A stretch of DNA of 64,000 nucleotides. It comes from JBFJKD01 sp041600415 (GTDB lineage Bacteria > Pseudomonadota > Gammaproteobacteria > Pseudomonadales > Porticoccaceae). The first letter of the stretch is position 1. Each line of letters starts with the position of its first letter. The DNA lies in assembly GCA_041600415.1 (NCBI GenBank), contig JBFIKF010000001.1, positions 1 through 64,000 of the forward strand, given 5' to 3'. The notes beneath the pieces were generated by a model. That model worked only from the letters and a program-made list of their open reading frames with translations, made no database searches and was not told the origin of the DNA. A program made the translations under genes and the position numbers. Positions 27,371-36,846 of this stretch are shown here, one piece after another.

Positions 27371-28393
27371 ATGCGTAATTATCATGTATGCGGCGTCGGC
27401 GCCGCCCTGGTCGATACCGAAATCACCGTCAGCGACCAGGAACTGGCGTCGTTCGGCATCGACAAGGGGCTGATGACACTGGTTGATGAAGCTCGCCATC
27501 AACAACTGTTAACGCTATTACAAAACCACCTCACGGTGTCGCGCAAGGCCAGCGGCGGCTCCGCAGCCAACACCGTGATCGCAGTCAGCAACTTCGGCGG
27601 GCGGGCATTTTATTCATGTAAAGTCGCGGACGACGACAACGGCCATTTTTATCTGGCAGATCTCGCCGCTGCCGGTGTCGGTTACCGGAATAACGGTAAT
27701 TTGCCCGCGGGTACCACTGGCAAGTGCCTGGTACTAATAACGCCGGATGCGGAGCGCACCATGAACACATTTCTCGGGATCAGCGAAACCCTGGCGGAGG
27801 ACGACCTGGCGCCGCCGTCTATCGCCGAAGCGGAGTACCTGTATATAGAGGGCTATCTGGTGACGTCCGAGACGGGGCGCCGCGCCGCTATAGCGGCGCG
27901 AGAAATCGCCGAAGCCCACGGCACTAAAACGGCGCTGAGCCTGTCTGATCCAGGCATGGTGGCGCATTTTCGCCCCGGGTTAGAGGACATGCTCGGCGAT
28001 GGCGTCGATCTGTTGTTTTGCAATCGGGAAGAAGCGTTGGGCTGGAGTAACACGCGCTCGCTGGATATGGCTGTGGAAAAAATGTCCGCGTTCGCGACCC
28101 AGTTTGCGATTACCCTGGGTGCCGACGGGGCATTAGTTTACGATGGATTCGAGCTTCACAAAATCCCACCTTACACAGTCACCACGGTGGACTCCAATGG
28201 CGCGGGCGATATGTTTGCGGGCGCGTTGTTGTACGGCATCACCCACGGTTTTGATTTCCCTTCTGCGGGAAGACTGGCAAGCATCGCCGCTGCAACGGTG
28301 GTTAGTCAGTTTGGTCCGCGCTTACACCCAGAGCAACATCACGGCATTCTCGAAACATTTCGCCACCGGCACGATTTGGTCGGCAACCCGTAA
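27371..28393 (+). CDS. PfkB-family carbohydrate/nucleoside kinase (adenosine kinase-like)
   Basis: This is a 340-residue ribokinase-fold kinase. GGSAANTVIAVSNFGG is the N-terminal PfkB signature region. The C-terminal signature DSNGAGDMFAGALLYG supplies the catalytic Asp and anion hole. Proteins of this type are usually annotated adenosine kinase or sugar kinase; the substrate cannot be fixed. The frame is open to a TTG at 27347, but the ATG at 27371 (MRNYHVCGVG) matches the usual family start. It converges on the GGDEF-EAL gene with a gap of four bases. Confidence 0.85.
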   Translation: MRNYHVCGVGAALVDTEITVSDQELASFGIDKGLMTLVDEARHQQLLTLLQNHLTVSRKASGGSAANTVIAVSNFGGRAFYSCKVADDDNGHFYLADLAAAGVGYRNNGNLPAGTTGKCLVLITPDAERTMNTFLGISETLAEDDLAPPSIAEAEYLYIEGYLVTSETGRRAAIAAREIAEAHGTKTALSLSDPGMVAHFRPGLEDMLGDGVDLLFCNREEALGWSNTRSLDMAVEKMSAFATQFAITLGADGALVYDGFELHKIPPYTVTTVDSNGAGDMFAGALLYGITHGFDFPSAGRLASIAAATVVSQFGPRLHPEQHHGILETFRHRHDLVGNP

Positions 28394-28397
28394 CCCG

Positions 28398-30923
28398 TTA
28401 CGAAAAAATATTTTCCAGAGGTTGCGGCATCGCGACAACAAAACCCTGCGCGCAGTCCACGCCCATCTCCTCCAGCATGGATAACTGGATCTGGTTTTCT
28501 ACACACTCCGCAATAGTGGAAATACCCATGATATGGGCCAGATGATTAATGGTGCTGACCATGGAATAGTCCACGTCGTTAAGTTCCATTTTGCGTACAA
28601 AGCTGCCGTCAATTTTCAGATAGTCCACCGGCAACTGTTTCAGGTAGCCGAACGATGACAGACCGCTGCCAAAGTCATCCAGAGAAAAATAACAGCCTCT
28701 GGCCTTGAGTCGGCGAATTAGATCCAGTGCGCGATCAAACTGGCGGATGGCGGCGGTCTCGGTGATTTCGAATTGTACGTGGCGGGGATCCACCCCGCTC
28801 TCCTCAAACCTCGCCATCAGGTAGTCACAAAACTTCTCATCGCCGATGGTCGAGCCCGATAAATTTACAGACAACCGCAGCCCGTCGCGCTGGCCGCGGT
28901 TAATTTTCTGCAAGGTCTCAATGACTTTATTGAATACCCAGCGGTCGATATCATCGATCAGGCCATACTGTTCGGCCGCGGGTATAAACTGTCCCGGCGC
29001 GATGATCTGCCCTTTTTTATCGAGCATTCTCACCAGCACCTCATAGTGCTTGCCATTATCGCTGGTTGCTTTCAACGGCACGATTGGCTGGCAGTACAGA
29101 CAAAAACGGTCCTCCTCCAGCGCCTCGGTAATTCTGGGTATCCACTGCGTGATGTTTTTGTGCCGACCCGGCTCTTCTCGACTGGACGGAAACACTATAC
29201 GATTGCGCCCCGACTCGCGCGCTCTGGCACAGGACGAAGCAGCGGCCACCAACACGTCTATTTCGGAACCGGTGTTGCGGCCGATGGCACTGGCACCAAT
29301 ACTGACGCCAATTTTTAGACGTCGCTCCTCCCACGGAAAACTAAACGCCTTCACCTGAAATAAAAGCTGCTCGGCAAAGTCCCGCGCGGCATCCGCGTCG
29401 TGATTCCATAGCAAGACTGCGAATTCATCGTTGCCCGTTCTGGCCACAACATCATCCGCCGCTACCAATTGAGATAACAGCCGCCCGAACTGACGCAGTA
29501 GTTCATCCCCCGCAGATTGGCCGCAGGTGTCGTTTACTACAGCAAAATTGTACAGGTCCACATACAGTAGATAATGCGTGCTTCCAGCGCTTTGCGCGTC
29601 GTTAATTGCCTCTGCAATATCGCTATCCAGTTGTCGCCGGTTGGCCAACTCGGTCAGCGGGTCGTGAGAAGCCTGCCAGGTTAGGCGAGTAGATACCTGG
29701 CGCGCTTCGCTAACCGTTCGAAATACCAGCATGCACCCCGTGAGACTGTTTTTCCCGTCCCGCAACGGAACGGCGGTGACCATCACCTGTACGCCGTCGT
29801 CGTCGCCGACAGCAAGGTGAATATCATCAGGGGTACTGTACACAGCGCCGCGTTGCAGAACCTCACGGCAGGGGGAAGACACTTTCTCGCCACCGTTGTC
29901 GGTCAACCGCAGAATATCGTCCACCGGCCTGCCGACGCCCTGACCAGGGCGCAATTGCAACATTTCCATGCCCACGGTATTGATTTGCTCAATGACCCCC
30001 GCGCGATCGGCCAGAATAATGCCGTCCGCAACATGGCCAAATATAGCGGATAACAATTCCCGCTGGCGCTGTAACGCATCCTGGCCGCCAACGGCGCGGG
30101 TCGCATCCCGACAGGCCAGCATCAGCAAATTACCGTGTCCGACCACTCGGTAGGTGGCTACCACAAATTGTACCGTCAGCCCGTCTGCAGTGACCGCTTC
30201 GATGACGCCCCCGTGGCGCTGCCGCTGGCTGGCCGCAATAAACTCCTGGTAATCCTCTCGCTCTTCAATCTCCGATAAGTCGGGAAATAGAATACGCAGG
30301 GGTTTGCCGACCAGTTGCTCTCGAGCATACGCAGTTATGGTTTCGGTGCGCGAGTTGACATCCTGTATCAGTCCGTTGTCGTCAATTAACAGAACTGCCA
30401 GATCTTCACTTTCCAGATAAATCGGGAAACGACTTATCGGGATTTCCTGTCGCGCAGCGGGGCTCAGCTGATGGTGGTGCCGTGAAACAGTCGGACTAAG
30501 TGCCGCCACATAAAATTCCAACAGGCACCCCGGGCCTTTTTGCGGCAGCGGGATCGACGAAAAGTTGACCTGGCAGAGAGGCTGCTCGTTATCGCCGGGG
30601 GTCATGCCGGACTCAATAATATCGAGACGCTCTGGATCCACTTCCAACGACCACTGGGCTCTGCGGTTGTCGTAAATGGTGTTGTCGACAGCCACCAGAA
30701 AATCTGTACTCACCAGATCGGGAAACAGACCGGCAAAGTTTTTACCGATGGCGTGATCTGCACTGATCCCCGACCATTGAGCAATCCAGTTATTCCAGAA
30801 AATAATCTCGAGCTGTTTATTGACAATGGCGACGCCCGACGACTGCCGGTCGAGAATCGAAAGGGCCACATCGGCGGTATTTTTATCGCCGAATATGGTG
30901 GGGCTGGCCGAATGCAGACTCAA
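28398..30923 (-). CDS. PAS-GGDEF-EAL cyclic-di-GMP signalling protein
   Basis: This 841-residue cytosolic sensor has three PAS-like segments (about residues 15-120, 160-270 and 285-400), a GGDEF domain (about 420-580) and an EAL domain (about 600-835). The cyclase signature reads RTGNDEF near 498 instead of GGDEF, so diguanylate cyclase activity is doubtful. The EAL domain has EVL (near 626) and keeps the other catalytic blocks: LSVNLSG, FEITETA, LDDFGSGLSS, KIDGSFV and AECVEN. Phosphodiesterase activity is therefore likely, with the GGDEF part possibly a GTP sensor. No membrane segment is seen. The start is TTG with GAGGTAGGAAC directly upstream. Confidence 0.9.
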   Translation of the reverse strand: MSLHSASPTIFGDKNTADVALSILDRQSSGVAIVNKQLEIIFWNNWIAQWSGISADHAIGKNFAGLFPDLVSTDFLVAVDNTIYDNRRAQWSLEVDPERLDIIESGMTPGDNEQPLCQVNFSSIPLPQKGPGCLLEFYVAALSPTVSRHHHQLSPAARQEIPISRFPIYLESEDLAVLLIDDNGLIQDVNSRTETITAYAREQLVGKPLRILFPDLSEIEEREDYQEFIAASQRQRHGGVIEAVTADGLTVQFVVATYRVVGHGNLLMLACRDATRAVGGQDALQRQRELLSAIFGHVADGIILADRAGVIEQINTVGMEMLQLRPGQGVGRPVDDILRLTDNGGEKVSSPCREVLQRGAVYSTPDDIHLAVGDDDGVQVMVTAVPLRDGKNSLTGCMLVFRTVSEARQVSTRLTWQASHDPLTELANRRQLDSDIAEAINDAQSAGSTHYLLYVDLYNFAVVNDTCGQSAGDELLRQFGRLLSQLVAADDVVARTGNDEFAVLLWNHDADAARDFAEQLLFQVKAFSFPWEERRLKIGVSIGASAIGRNTGSEIDVLVAAASSCARARESGRNRIVFPSSREEPGRHKNITQWIPRITEALEEDRFCLYCQPIVPLKATSDNGKHYEVLVRMLDKKGQIIAPGQFIPAAEQYGLIDDIDRWVFNKVIETLQKINRGQRDGLRLSVNLSGSTIGDEKFCDYLMARFEESGVDPRHVQFEITETAAIRQFDRALDLIRRLKARGCYFSLDDFGSGLSSFGYLKQLPVDYLKIDGSFVRKMELNDVDYSMVSTINHLAHIMGISTIAECVENQIQLSMLEEMGVDCAQGFVVAMPQPLENIFS

Positions 30924-31428
30924 GTTCCTACCTCAACAATTAGGCTGAATCGAGCGTTAATTTATTATCCGATCTCTGAGGCTATCATAAGTGACTGGCA
31001 TGGCGCAGGGATAGGCCTTCCCCGAATGACAACCACTTTTTTGTCAAATATGTGGGCTGTAGCCGCAATTATTCGCGTCAATCGCTTGCATAGTTTGATA
31101 ACGGCGCCCGTGTTATCCCTTCTGCACTGGCAACCCAGCTCAATGGCCCCCTGCAACTACACATCCCCACCAGGCGGGCTCGTTAAACAGCTCTAACGCA
31201 GCAGCGAAAACTATAGCTCGCGGCGTGACAATCAAGGCCTGGCGATTCTGGTTACCATTTTTTCGCTTTATCGCTCTCCTGGTGTGATGACTACATGGTA
31301 AGCGCGGTCCACATCCGAAAAAATTTCATCAGGCATCGGACAATCCGTGTTATTTTTAACTTGCGCAATGATTCCAGTGTCGAATTATCGGCGGAACCCC
31401 CTGACCGCACTAAACAGGAGCATTCAGA
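30924..31428. other. 505-base intergenic region between the GGDEF-EAL gene and dsbD
   Basis: The region separates two divergent genes and must hold both promoters. No convincing -35/-10 pair, terminator or RNA gene could be assigned by eye. A TTGACA is present on the minus strand near 31043-31048 but lacks a matching -10 at usual spacing. Open frames running into it from 30540 and 31295 show no protein-family resemblance. Confidence 0.5.
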
Positions 31429-33219
31429 TTGTCCCGTCATTCACTACATATTCTCAGGTCGAGCACCTGGATCGCCCTTACCTTTGCCACACTTCTCGCG
31501 AATTACGGGTTTGCGGCTCAGGATGCGGCGGTGGTGACACCACAGACGCCAACCAGCTCACCCATTGGGGCCGACTATCGAGCGACTAATCGCCTGCTGG
31601 AAAATAATGAATTTTTGCCTGTAGAGCAGGCTTATAAACTCAGTGCGCGGGTCGCCGGCGGTGACCTGCTGCTCGACTGGGACATTGCCCCCGGGTATTA
31701 CCTGTATCGCCACCAGTTTGCCGTTGAGCTAATCAATGACAACGGGGAGGCGGTGCCCCTCGAGGCGCACTACGAGACCGGAATCGAGCGCTACGATGAA
31801 TATTACGAACGCACACTGGAGGTCTTCTATCAGAACACGCTTATTCGCGTCCCCTTGCCCGGCTCAGTCCCAGGCACTCCACATCCCCTAACCCTGGCAG
31901 TGAAATCCCAGGGTTGCGCCGACGCCGGATTGTGTTACCCGCCCCGCAACCAGCAACTTTTGGTGGACCCGCTAACAGGTACCGCTCGGGAGACTGCATT
32001 GACCCCGTCGCGCTCGGTAACCGCGGCCGCCACCTCTCAATCTGCCGTTCCCCTGTACCTGATCCTCTGTTTTGCGCTGCTCGGCGGGGTTATTTTAAAC
32101 CTTATGCCCTGTGTTTTTCCGGTGCTGTCCATCAAGGTGCTGGGCGTCGCACAGTCCCATCTCAGTGCCCACGGCAAACACGCGCACGGCCTGGCCTATA
32201 CTGCAGGCATTATCCTTACCTTCGTCATTATTGCCGCAGCGCTAATCGCTCTGCGCAGCGCCGGGGAGGCCGTCGGCTGGGGGTTTCAACTCCAGTCCCC
32301 GGTGTTTGTGGGCTTTTTAGCCTACCTGTTTTTTATTATCGCCATGAGTTTTTCGGGGCACTTTACTTTTGGTGCCAGGCTGATGAATATTGGGCAGGCC
32401 GCCACCGAAACCAACAGCTTGCGCTCGTCCTTTATGACCGGTGTTTTAGCGACTGTCGTCGCCAGCCCATGCACCGCGCCGTTCATGGGCACCGCCCTCG
32501 GGGTCGCACTCACTCAGACAGCGCCTGTGGCGATAACCATTTTTGTGGCACTGGGGCTGGGCATGGCACTACCTTTTCTTGCCCTGACCTGGCTGCCCGG
32601 GCTCGCGAAAAAAATACCCAAGCCCGGGCCCTGGATGGAAACGTTCCGCCAGTGCCTGGCGTTTCCCCTGTACCTCAGCGTGATCTGGTTGCTGTGGGTC
32701 TTGGGGCGCCAAGCCGGTATTGACCACGCCGTGGTAGTGGCTCTCGGATTGTTGCTACTAACATTTGCACTGTGGCTTCTGGAAAAATTGCGACGCCCGG
32801 CGCTCAGGATCCTGGCGGTTGTGACTTTGCTGGCTGCACTCGCGGTACCCGCACTCAAACCCACGGACGCCTCACAAGATTGGCAGCCCTACAGCGCCAC
32901 ACGTCTGAAGACACTACTCGCTGACGGCTCTCCGGTATTTATCAATCTGACTGCGGACTGGTGTATCACCTGTTTGGCAAATGAAAAATTCGCCCTGAAC
33001 TCCGACGCATTTCGCGCCGCCCTCAAGCGTAAGGGCATTGTCTACCTGAAAGGAGACTGGACCAATTACGATGGGGAGATTACCGCTTTACTCAATCAGC
33101 ACGGCCGCAGTGGTGTACCACTCTATCTTCTGTACCCTGGACAAGGACGCGAGGCGGTGATCCTGCCGCAATTATTGACTGGCCAGCTTATTTTAAAGGC
33201 GTTTGACGCGATCCAGTAA
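31429..33219 (+). CDS. dsbD: Thiol:disulfide interchange protein DsbD
   Basis: This 596-residue inner-membrane reductase passes electrons from cytosolic thioredoxin to periplasmic partners such as DsbC. After a signal peptide (ending near residue 30), the N-terminal alpha domain carries the Cys pair within CADAGLCYPP. The eight-helix membrane domain has cysteines in LMPCVFPVL and ASPCTAPFMG. The C-terminal thioredoxin-like domain has WCITC near residue 510. The start is TTG with CAGGAG ten bases upstream. The following 295 bases to aroQ contain no gene or signal that could be assigned. Confidence 0.95.
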   Translation: MSRHSLHILRSSTWIALTFATLLANYGFAAQDAAVVTPQTPTSSPIGADYRATNRLLENNEFLPVEQAYKLSARVAGGDLLLDWDIAPGYYLYRHQFAVELINDNGEAVPLEAHYETGIERYDEYYERTLEVFYQNTLIRVPLPGSVPGTPHPLTLAVKSQGCADAGLCYPPRNQQLLVDPLTGTARETALTPSRSVTAAATSQSAVPLYLILCFALLGGVILNLMPCVFPVLSIKVLGVAQSHLSAHGKHAHGLAYTAGIILTFVIIAAALIALRSAGEAVGWGFQLQSPVFVGFLAYLFFIIAMSFSGHFTFGARLMNIGQAATETNSLRSSFMTGVLATVVASPCTAPFMGTALGVALTQTAPVAITIFVALGLGMALPFLALTWLPGLAKKIPKPGPWMETFRQCLAFPLYLSVIWLLWVLGRQAGIDHAVVVALGLLLLTFALWLLEKLRRPALRILAVVTLLAALAVPALKPTDASQDWQPYSATRLKTLLADGSPVFINLTADWCITCLANEKFALNSDAFRAALKRKGIVYLKGDWTNYDGEITALLNQHGRSGVPLYLLYPGQGREAVILPQLLTGQLILKAFDAIQ

Positions 33220-33514
33220 GAAAGGGGCACGTTTAACGGTATTTTGCTGTTTTTTGGCGATTTTCGAATTGAGTAGTTCTGCTCGAAGGCCTTGTTGAAG
33301 ATGTTGCCCACAATCGAAACAAATCTCCGCGACGCGCCCCCCGGGACCGTCAGAATAGCCTTTGTACCCCTAACTTTCGCGAACTTGCGTTTAACGTCGC
33401 TCAAATGACCCAGAATTGGACAGTCAGATTATTTTCGTGCAGACTTGCGCCCCAATGAGCGCTGACGCAGCGCGAGGTGGCAACCCTCAATCCGCATACG
33501 GAGTTACTGGAAAA

Positions 33515-33964
33515 ATGGCCACGATACTGGTGCTACACGGCCCGAACCTCAACCTGCTGGGCGTACGCGAGCCCGAGGTGTACGGTGCCATGTCGCTGGA
33601 TGCTATAAATCAGCGACTGACCGATTTGTGTCTGGCGCGGGGGCACCACTTACTGGCTCTGCAAAGCAACGCGGAATACGAGTTGATTGAGCGGCTACAC
33701 GATGCCCGACGCGAGGGCATCAACTTTATTTTGTTCAACCCGGCAGCCTTCACCCATACCAGCATTGCCCTGCGCGATGCGTTATTGGCCGTGGATATTC
33801 CGTTTATCGAGGTGCACCTGTCTAACGTACACACCCGCGACACCTTTCGCCACACCTCCTACTTTTCCGATATTGCCCATGGCGTGATCGGCGGCTTCGG
33901 TGCGCTGAGCTATGAACTCGCGCTGCAGGCCGCGCTGGAATGGCTTGGCGGGCAAGTAAGCTGA
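33515..33964 (+). CDS. aroQ: 3-Dehydroquinate dehydratase, type II
   Basis: This shikimate-pathway enzyme of 149 residues dehydrates 3-dehydroquinate. Type II markers are LHGPNLNLLGVREPEVYG (with the catalytic Tyr), NPAAFTHTSIALRDAL and EVHLSNVHTRDTFRHTS (catalytic His). The longest frame starts at 33416. The ATG at 33515 gives the standard length and has GGAG upstream, so it is chosen. It precedes accB-accC, the order common in gammaproteobacteria. Confidence 0.96.
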   Translation: MATILVLHGPNLNLLGVREPEVYGAMSLDAINQRLTDLCLARGHHLLALQSNAEYELIERLHDARREGINFILFNPAAFTHTSIALRDALLAVDIPFIEVHLSNVHTRDTFRHTSYFSDIAHGVIGGFGALSYELALQAALEWLGGQVS

Positions 33965-34017
33965 CGTATCCACTCTCCCCACCAGAACCACCATACAACC
34001 TTCTGTGAGAACCAAGC

Positions 34018-34500
34018 ATGGACATACGCAAAGTTAAAAAGCTTATCGAGTTACTGGAAGAATCCGATATTGATGAACTGGAGATTAAGGAAGGCGAGGA
34101 ATCTGTGCGCATCAGTCGCAACAAAGCGCCAATCTATTCGTTCGCGCCCTCGCAGGCAATGGCCGCTCCTGCGCACACCGGGTCGGCAAGCGTCGACACG
34201 GCTGCGAGCTCAGCCGGACGGGAGGCACCGGTGGCGCCGTCAGGGAAGGAAACGCCGCAGCTGGCCGGACATATTGTGAAATCGCCCATGGTAGGCACGT
34301 TCTACCGATCGCCCGCGCCAGGTTCTGCGCCTTTTGTCGAGGTTGGTCAAAGCGTAGCGGTGGGAGATGTGCTGTGTATTGTCGAAGCCATGAAAATGAT
34401 GAACCAGATAGAGGCCGATCGCGCGGGCACCATCGGCGCCATCCTGGTCGAAGACGGTGATGCGGTCGAGTTCGATCTGCCCATGCTAACGATCATCTGA
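34018..34500 (+). CDS. accB: Biotin carboxyl carrier protein of acetyl-CoA carboxylase
   Basis: This 160-residue BCCP carries the carboxybiotin between biotin carboxylase and carboxyltransferase in malonyl-CoA formation. The biotinylated Lys is in CIVEAMKMMNQIEAD near residue 126. An N-terminal helical region and an Ala/Ser/Pro-rich linker precede the C-terminal biotinyl domain (about 85-160), which contains the VKSPMVGTFYRSPAPG start. accC follows 23 bases downstream. Confidence 0.97.
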   Translation: MDIRKVKKLIELLEESDIDELEIKEGEESVRISRNKAPIYSFAPSQAMAAPAHTGSASVDTAASSAGREAPVAPSGKETPQLAGHIVKSPMVGTFYRSPAPGSAPFVEVGQSVAVGDVLCIVEAMKMMNQIEADRAGTIGAILVEDGDAVEFDLPMLTII

Positions 34501-34523
34501 CCGCGACCACAGGAACTCACTCA

Positions 34524-35864
34524 ATGTTGGAAAAAGTGTTGATCGCCAATCGCGGCGAAATCGCTCTACGGGTACTACGCGCCTGCAAGGAAATGGGCAT
34601 CAAAACGGTCGCCGTGCACTCCAAGGTAGACGCCGATCTCAAACACGTGCGGCTGGCCGACGAGTCGGTGTGTATTGGCCCGAACCGCGCCACGGAAAGC
34701 TACCTGAACATTCCCGCCATTATCAGCGCCATGGAAGTAACCGACTCGGTAGCCGTCCATCCCGGCTACGGATTTCTCGCGGAAAATGCCGATTTCGCCG
34801 AGCAGGTGGAACGCAGCGGATTTGTCTTTATCGGACCGACTCCCGACATAATTCGCATGATGGGCGACAAGGTATCGGCCATCGAAGCGATGCGCGCGGC
34901 GGGAGTGCCCACGGTACCCGGTTCAAACGGACCCATTACCGAAGATCGCGACCGCTCCCTGGAAATCGCGCGCCGTATCGGTTACCCCGTTATCGTCAAG
35001 GCTGCCGCAGGCGGGGGCGGCCGCGGCATGCGGGCGGTACACACTGAAGCCCATCTGCTGAACGCCATTGCCATTACTCAAGCGGAGGCCAAGTCGGCGT
35101 TTGGTGACGACCGCGTCTACCTGGAAAAATATCTCGAAAATCCCCGCCATATCGAAGTTCAGGTACTTGCCGATGGGCAGGGGCACGCGATTCATCTGGG
35201 GGATCGGGACTGTTCCCTGCAGCGTCGGCACCAGAAAGTGCTGGAAGAGGCGCCCGCCCCGGGCGTAAGTGACGAGGCGCGCCAGGACGTCTACGCTGCA
35301 TGCGTCAAAGCGTGCGTTGATATCGGCTACCGCGGCGCGGGCACGTTTGAATTCCTCTACGAAGACGGGCACTTCTACTTTATCGAAATGAACACCCGTG
35401 TTCAGGTGGAACACCCCGTCACCGAAATGATTACCGGGGTAGATATCGTCAAGGAACAATTGCTGATCGCCGGGGGTGAAAAACTGAGTTTCGCCCAGAA
35501 CGAGATTATTTTTCGCGGCCACGCCATCGAATGTCGTATCAACGCCGAAGACCCTAAAACCTTTATCCCCAGCCCTGGTACTGTGACTGCTTACCACGCC
35601 CCCGGAGGCAATGGTGTGCGCGTCGATTCCCACCTTTACAGCGGCTACACCGTACCGCCCTATTACGATTCGTTAATTGGCAAGATCATTACCTACGGCA
35701 AGGACCGCCCGGCTGCATTGGCGCGCATGCGTAACGCGCTGGATGAATTGATTATTCAGGGCATTAAAACCAACGCAGATTTACAGCGTTCCCTGGTCAC
35801 CGATGCACAGTTCCTGCGGGGCGGGGTTAATATTCACTATCTGGAGAAAAAACTGGGCCTGTGA
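34524..35864 (+). CDS. accC: Biotin carboxylase subunit of acetyl-CoA carboxylase
   Basis: This 446-residue ATP-grasp enzyme carboxylates biotin on AccB using bicarbonate and ATP. Motifs are MLEKVLIANRGEIALRVLRA at the start, the ATP lid KAAAGGGGRGMR, catalytic FIEMNTRVQVEHPVTE and the C-terminal PSPGTVTAYHAPGG. The length is normal. It forms one operon with accB and probably prmA, which starts 33 bases downstream. Confidence 0.97.
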   Translation: MLEKVLIANRGEIALRVLRACKEMGIKTVAVHSKVDADLKHVRLADESVCIGPNRATESYLNIPAIISAMEVTDSVAVHPGYGFLAENADFAEQVERSGFVFIGPTPDIIRMMGDKVSAIEAMRAAGVPTVPGSNGPITEDRDRSLEIARRIGYPVIVKAAAGGGGRGMRAVHTEAHLLNAIAITQAEAKSAFGDDRVYLEKYLENPRHIEVQVLADGQGHAIHLGDRDCSLQRRHQKVLEEAPAPGVSDEARQDVYAACVKACVDIGYRGAGTFEFLYEDGHFYFIEMNTRVQVEHPVTEMITGVDIVKEQLLIAGGEKLSFAQNEIIFRGHAIECRINAEDPKTFIPSPGTVTAYHAPGGNGVRVDSHLYSGYTVPPYYDSLIGKIITYGKDRPAALARMRNALDELIIQGIKTNADLQRSLVTDAQFLRGGVNIHYLEKKLGL

Positions 35865-35897
35865 TCAGCGCACGGAGCTGACCGCGGCGCTAACGCC

Positions 35898-36776
35898 ATG
35901 AGCTGGTTACAACTGCACCTTACTACGGTGCGCGAAGAGGTCGAGGCTTTGCAGGATGCGCTGCTGGATACTGGCGCGTTGTCGGTGACGCTACAGGATA
36001 ACGGGGACGATCCCGTGCTGGAACCCGGGGTCGGGGAAACCCCTTTGTGGAACCAGGTGCAGGTTACCGGATTATTTGCCGCAGACATTGATACCAGTAA
36101 CACGCTGTCACGGTTGGCGAACCTTTACCCGGGCGCTCTTCCTCCGTGCGCCTGGCAACCCCTCGACGAACAGGTTTGGGAACGCGCCTGGATGGCGGAT
36201 TACGTGCCTTTACAATGCGGTCGTCGGTTGTGGGTATGCCCCAGCTGGTGTACGCCACCGGATTCCGCTGCGGCAAATTTGATCCTCGACCCAGGCCTCG
36301 CCTTTGGCTCGGGCACTCACCCTACGACCTTCCTTTGTTTGCAGTGGCTGGATAGCCAGCCACTACTGGGCAAATCCGTTATCGATTATGGCTGCGGATC
36401 TGGCATTCTTGGTATCGCCGCCCTGTTGCTGGGTGCCGACCGGGTGCTCGCTGTAGACAACGATCCGCAGGCGCTGCTGGCCACCCGCGATAACGCCGAG
36501 CGCAACGGCATTGCCCAGCATCGCATTAGTTGCTGTTTGCCGCAACATATGCCCGAAGTGAGCGCACACATCGTGTTAGCCAATATTCTCGCGGCCCCAC
36601 TTATTGAACTGTCACCGACGCTTACTCGGTGTACCGCAACCACTGGCAACATCTGTCTTTCGGGAATTTTTGGAACCCAATTCAGCGACGTAATAAGCGC
36701 TTACAGTAATAATTTTGACTTTGACGAACCGGTTTTTGACGACCAATGGGTGCGCCTGACCGGGATAAAACGGTAA
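35898..36776 (+). CDS. prmA: Ribosomal protein L11 methyltransferase
   Basis: This 292-residue SAM-dependent enzyme trimethylates ribosomal protein L11. The N-terminal L11-recognition domain begins MSWLQLHLTTVREEVEALQD. The methyltransferase core has LDPGLAFGSGTHPTT, VIDYGCGSGILGIAALLLGA and a catalytic NPPF-equivalent, LANILAAPL. It is normally linked to accC and dusB in gammaproteobacteria, as here. Confidence 0.95.
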   Translation: MSWLQLHLTTVREEVEALQDALLDTGALSVTLQDNGDDPVLEPGVGETPLWNQVQVTGLFAADIDTSNTLSRLANLYPGALPPCAWQPLDEQVWERAWMADYVPLQCGRRLWVCPSWCTPPDSAAANLILDPGLAFGSGTHPTTFLCLQWLDSQPLLGKSVIDYGCGSGILGIAALLLGADRVLAVDNDPQALLATRDNAERNGIAQHRISCCLPQHMPEVSAHIVLANILAAPLIELSPTLTRCTATTGNICLSGIFGTQFSDVISAYSNNFDFDEPVFDDQWVRLTGIKR

Positions 36777-36846
36777 CAAACTATGCTGCCAATAAAAGCA
36801 GATCCATCGCCCGCCGGAAAACCGACCAAGGGATGTAAATGTCAGG

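Noticed and set aside
30540..31196. 218-codon plus-strand frame reaching into the dsbD upstream region
   Set aside because: Its first half is antisense to the PAS region of the GGDEF-EAL gene and its second half has no protein-like features.
33123..33404. 93-codon minus-strand frame in the dsbD-aroQ gap
   Set aside because: It overlaps the DsbD C-terminus in antisense; a basic, low-information peptide without a ribosome site.
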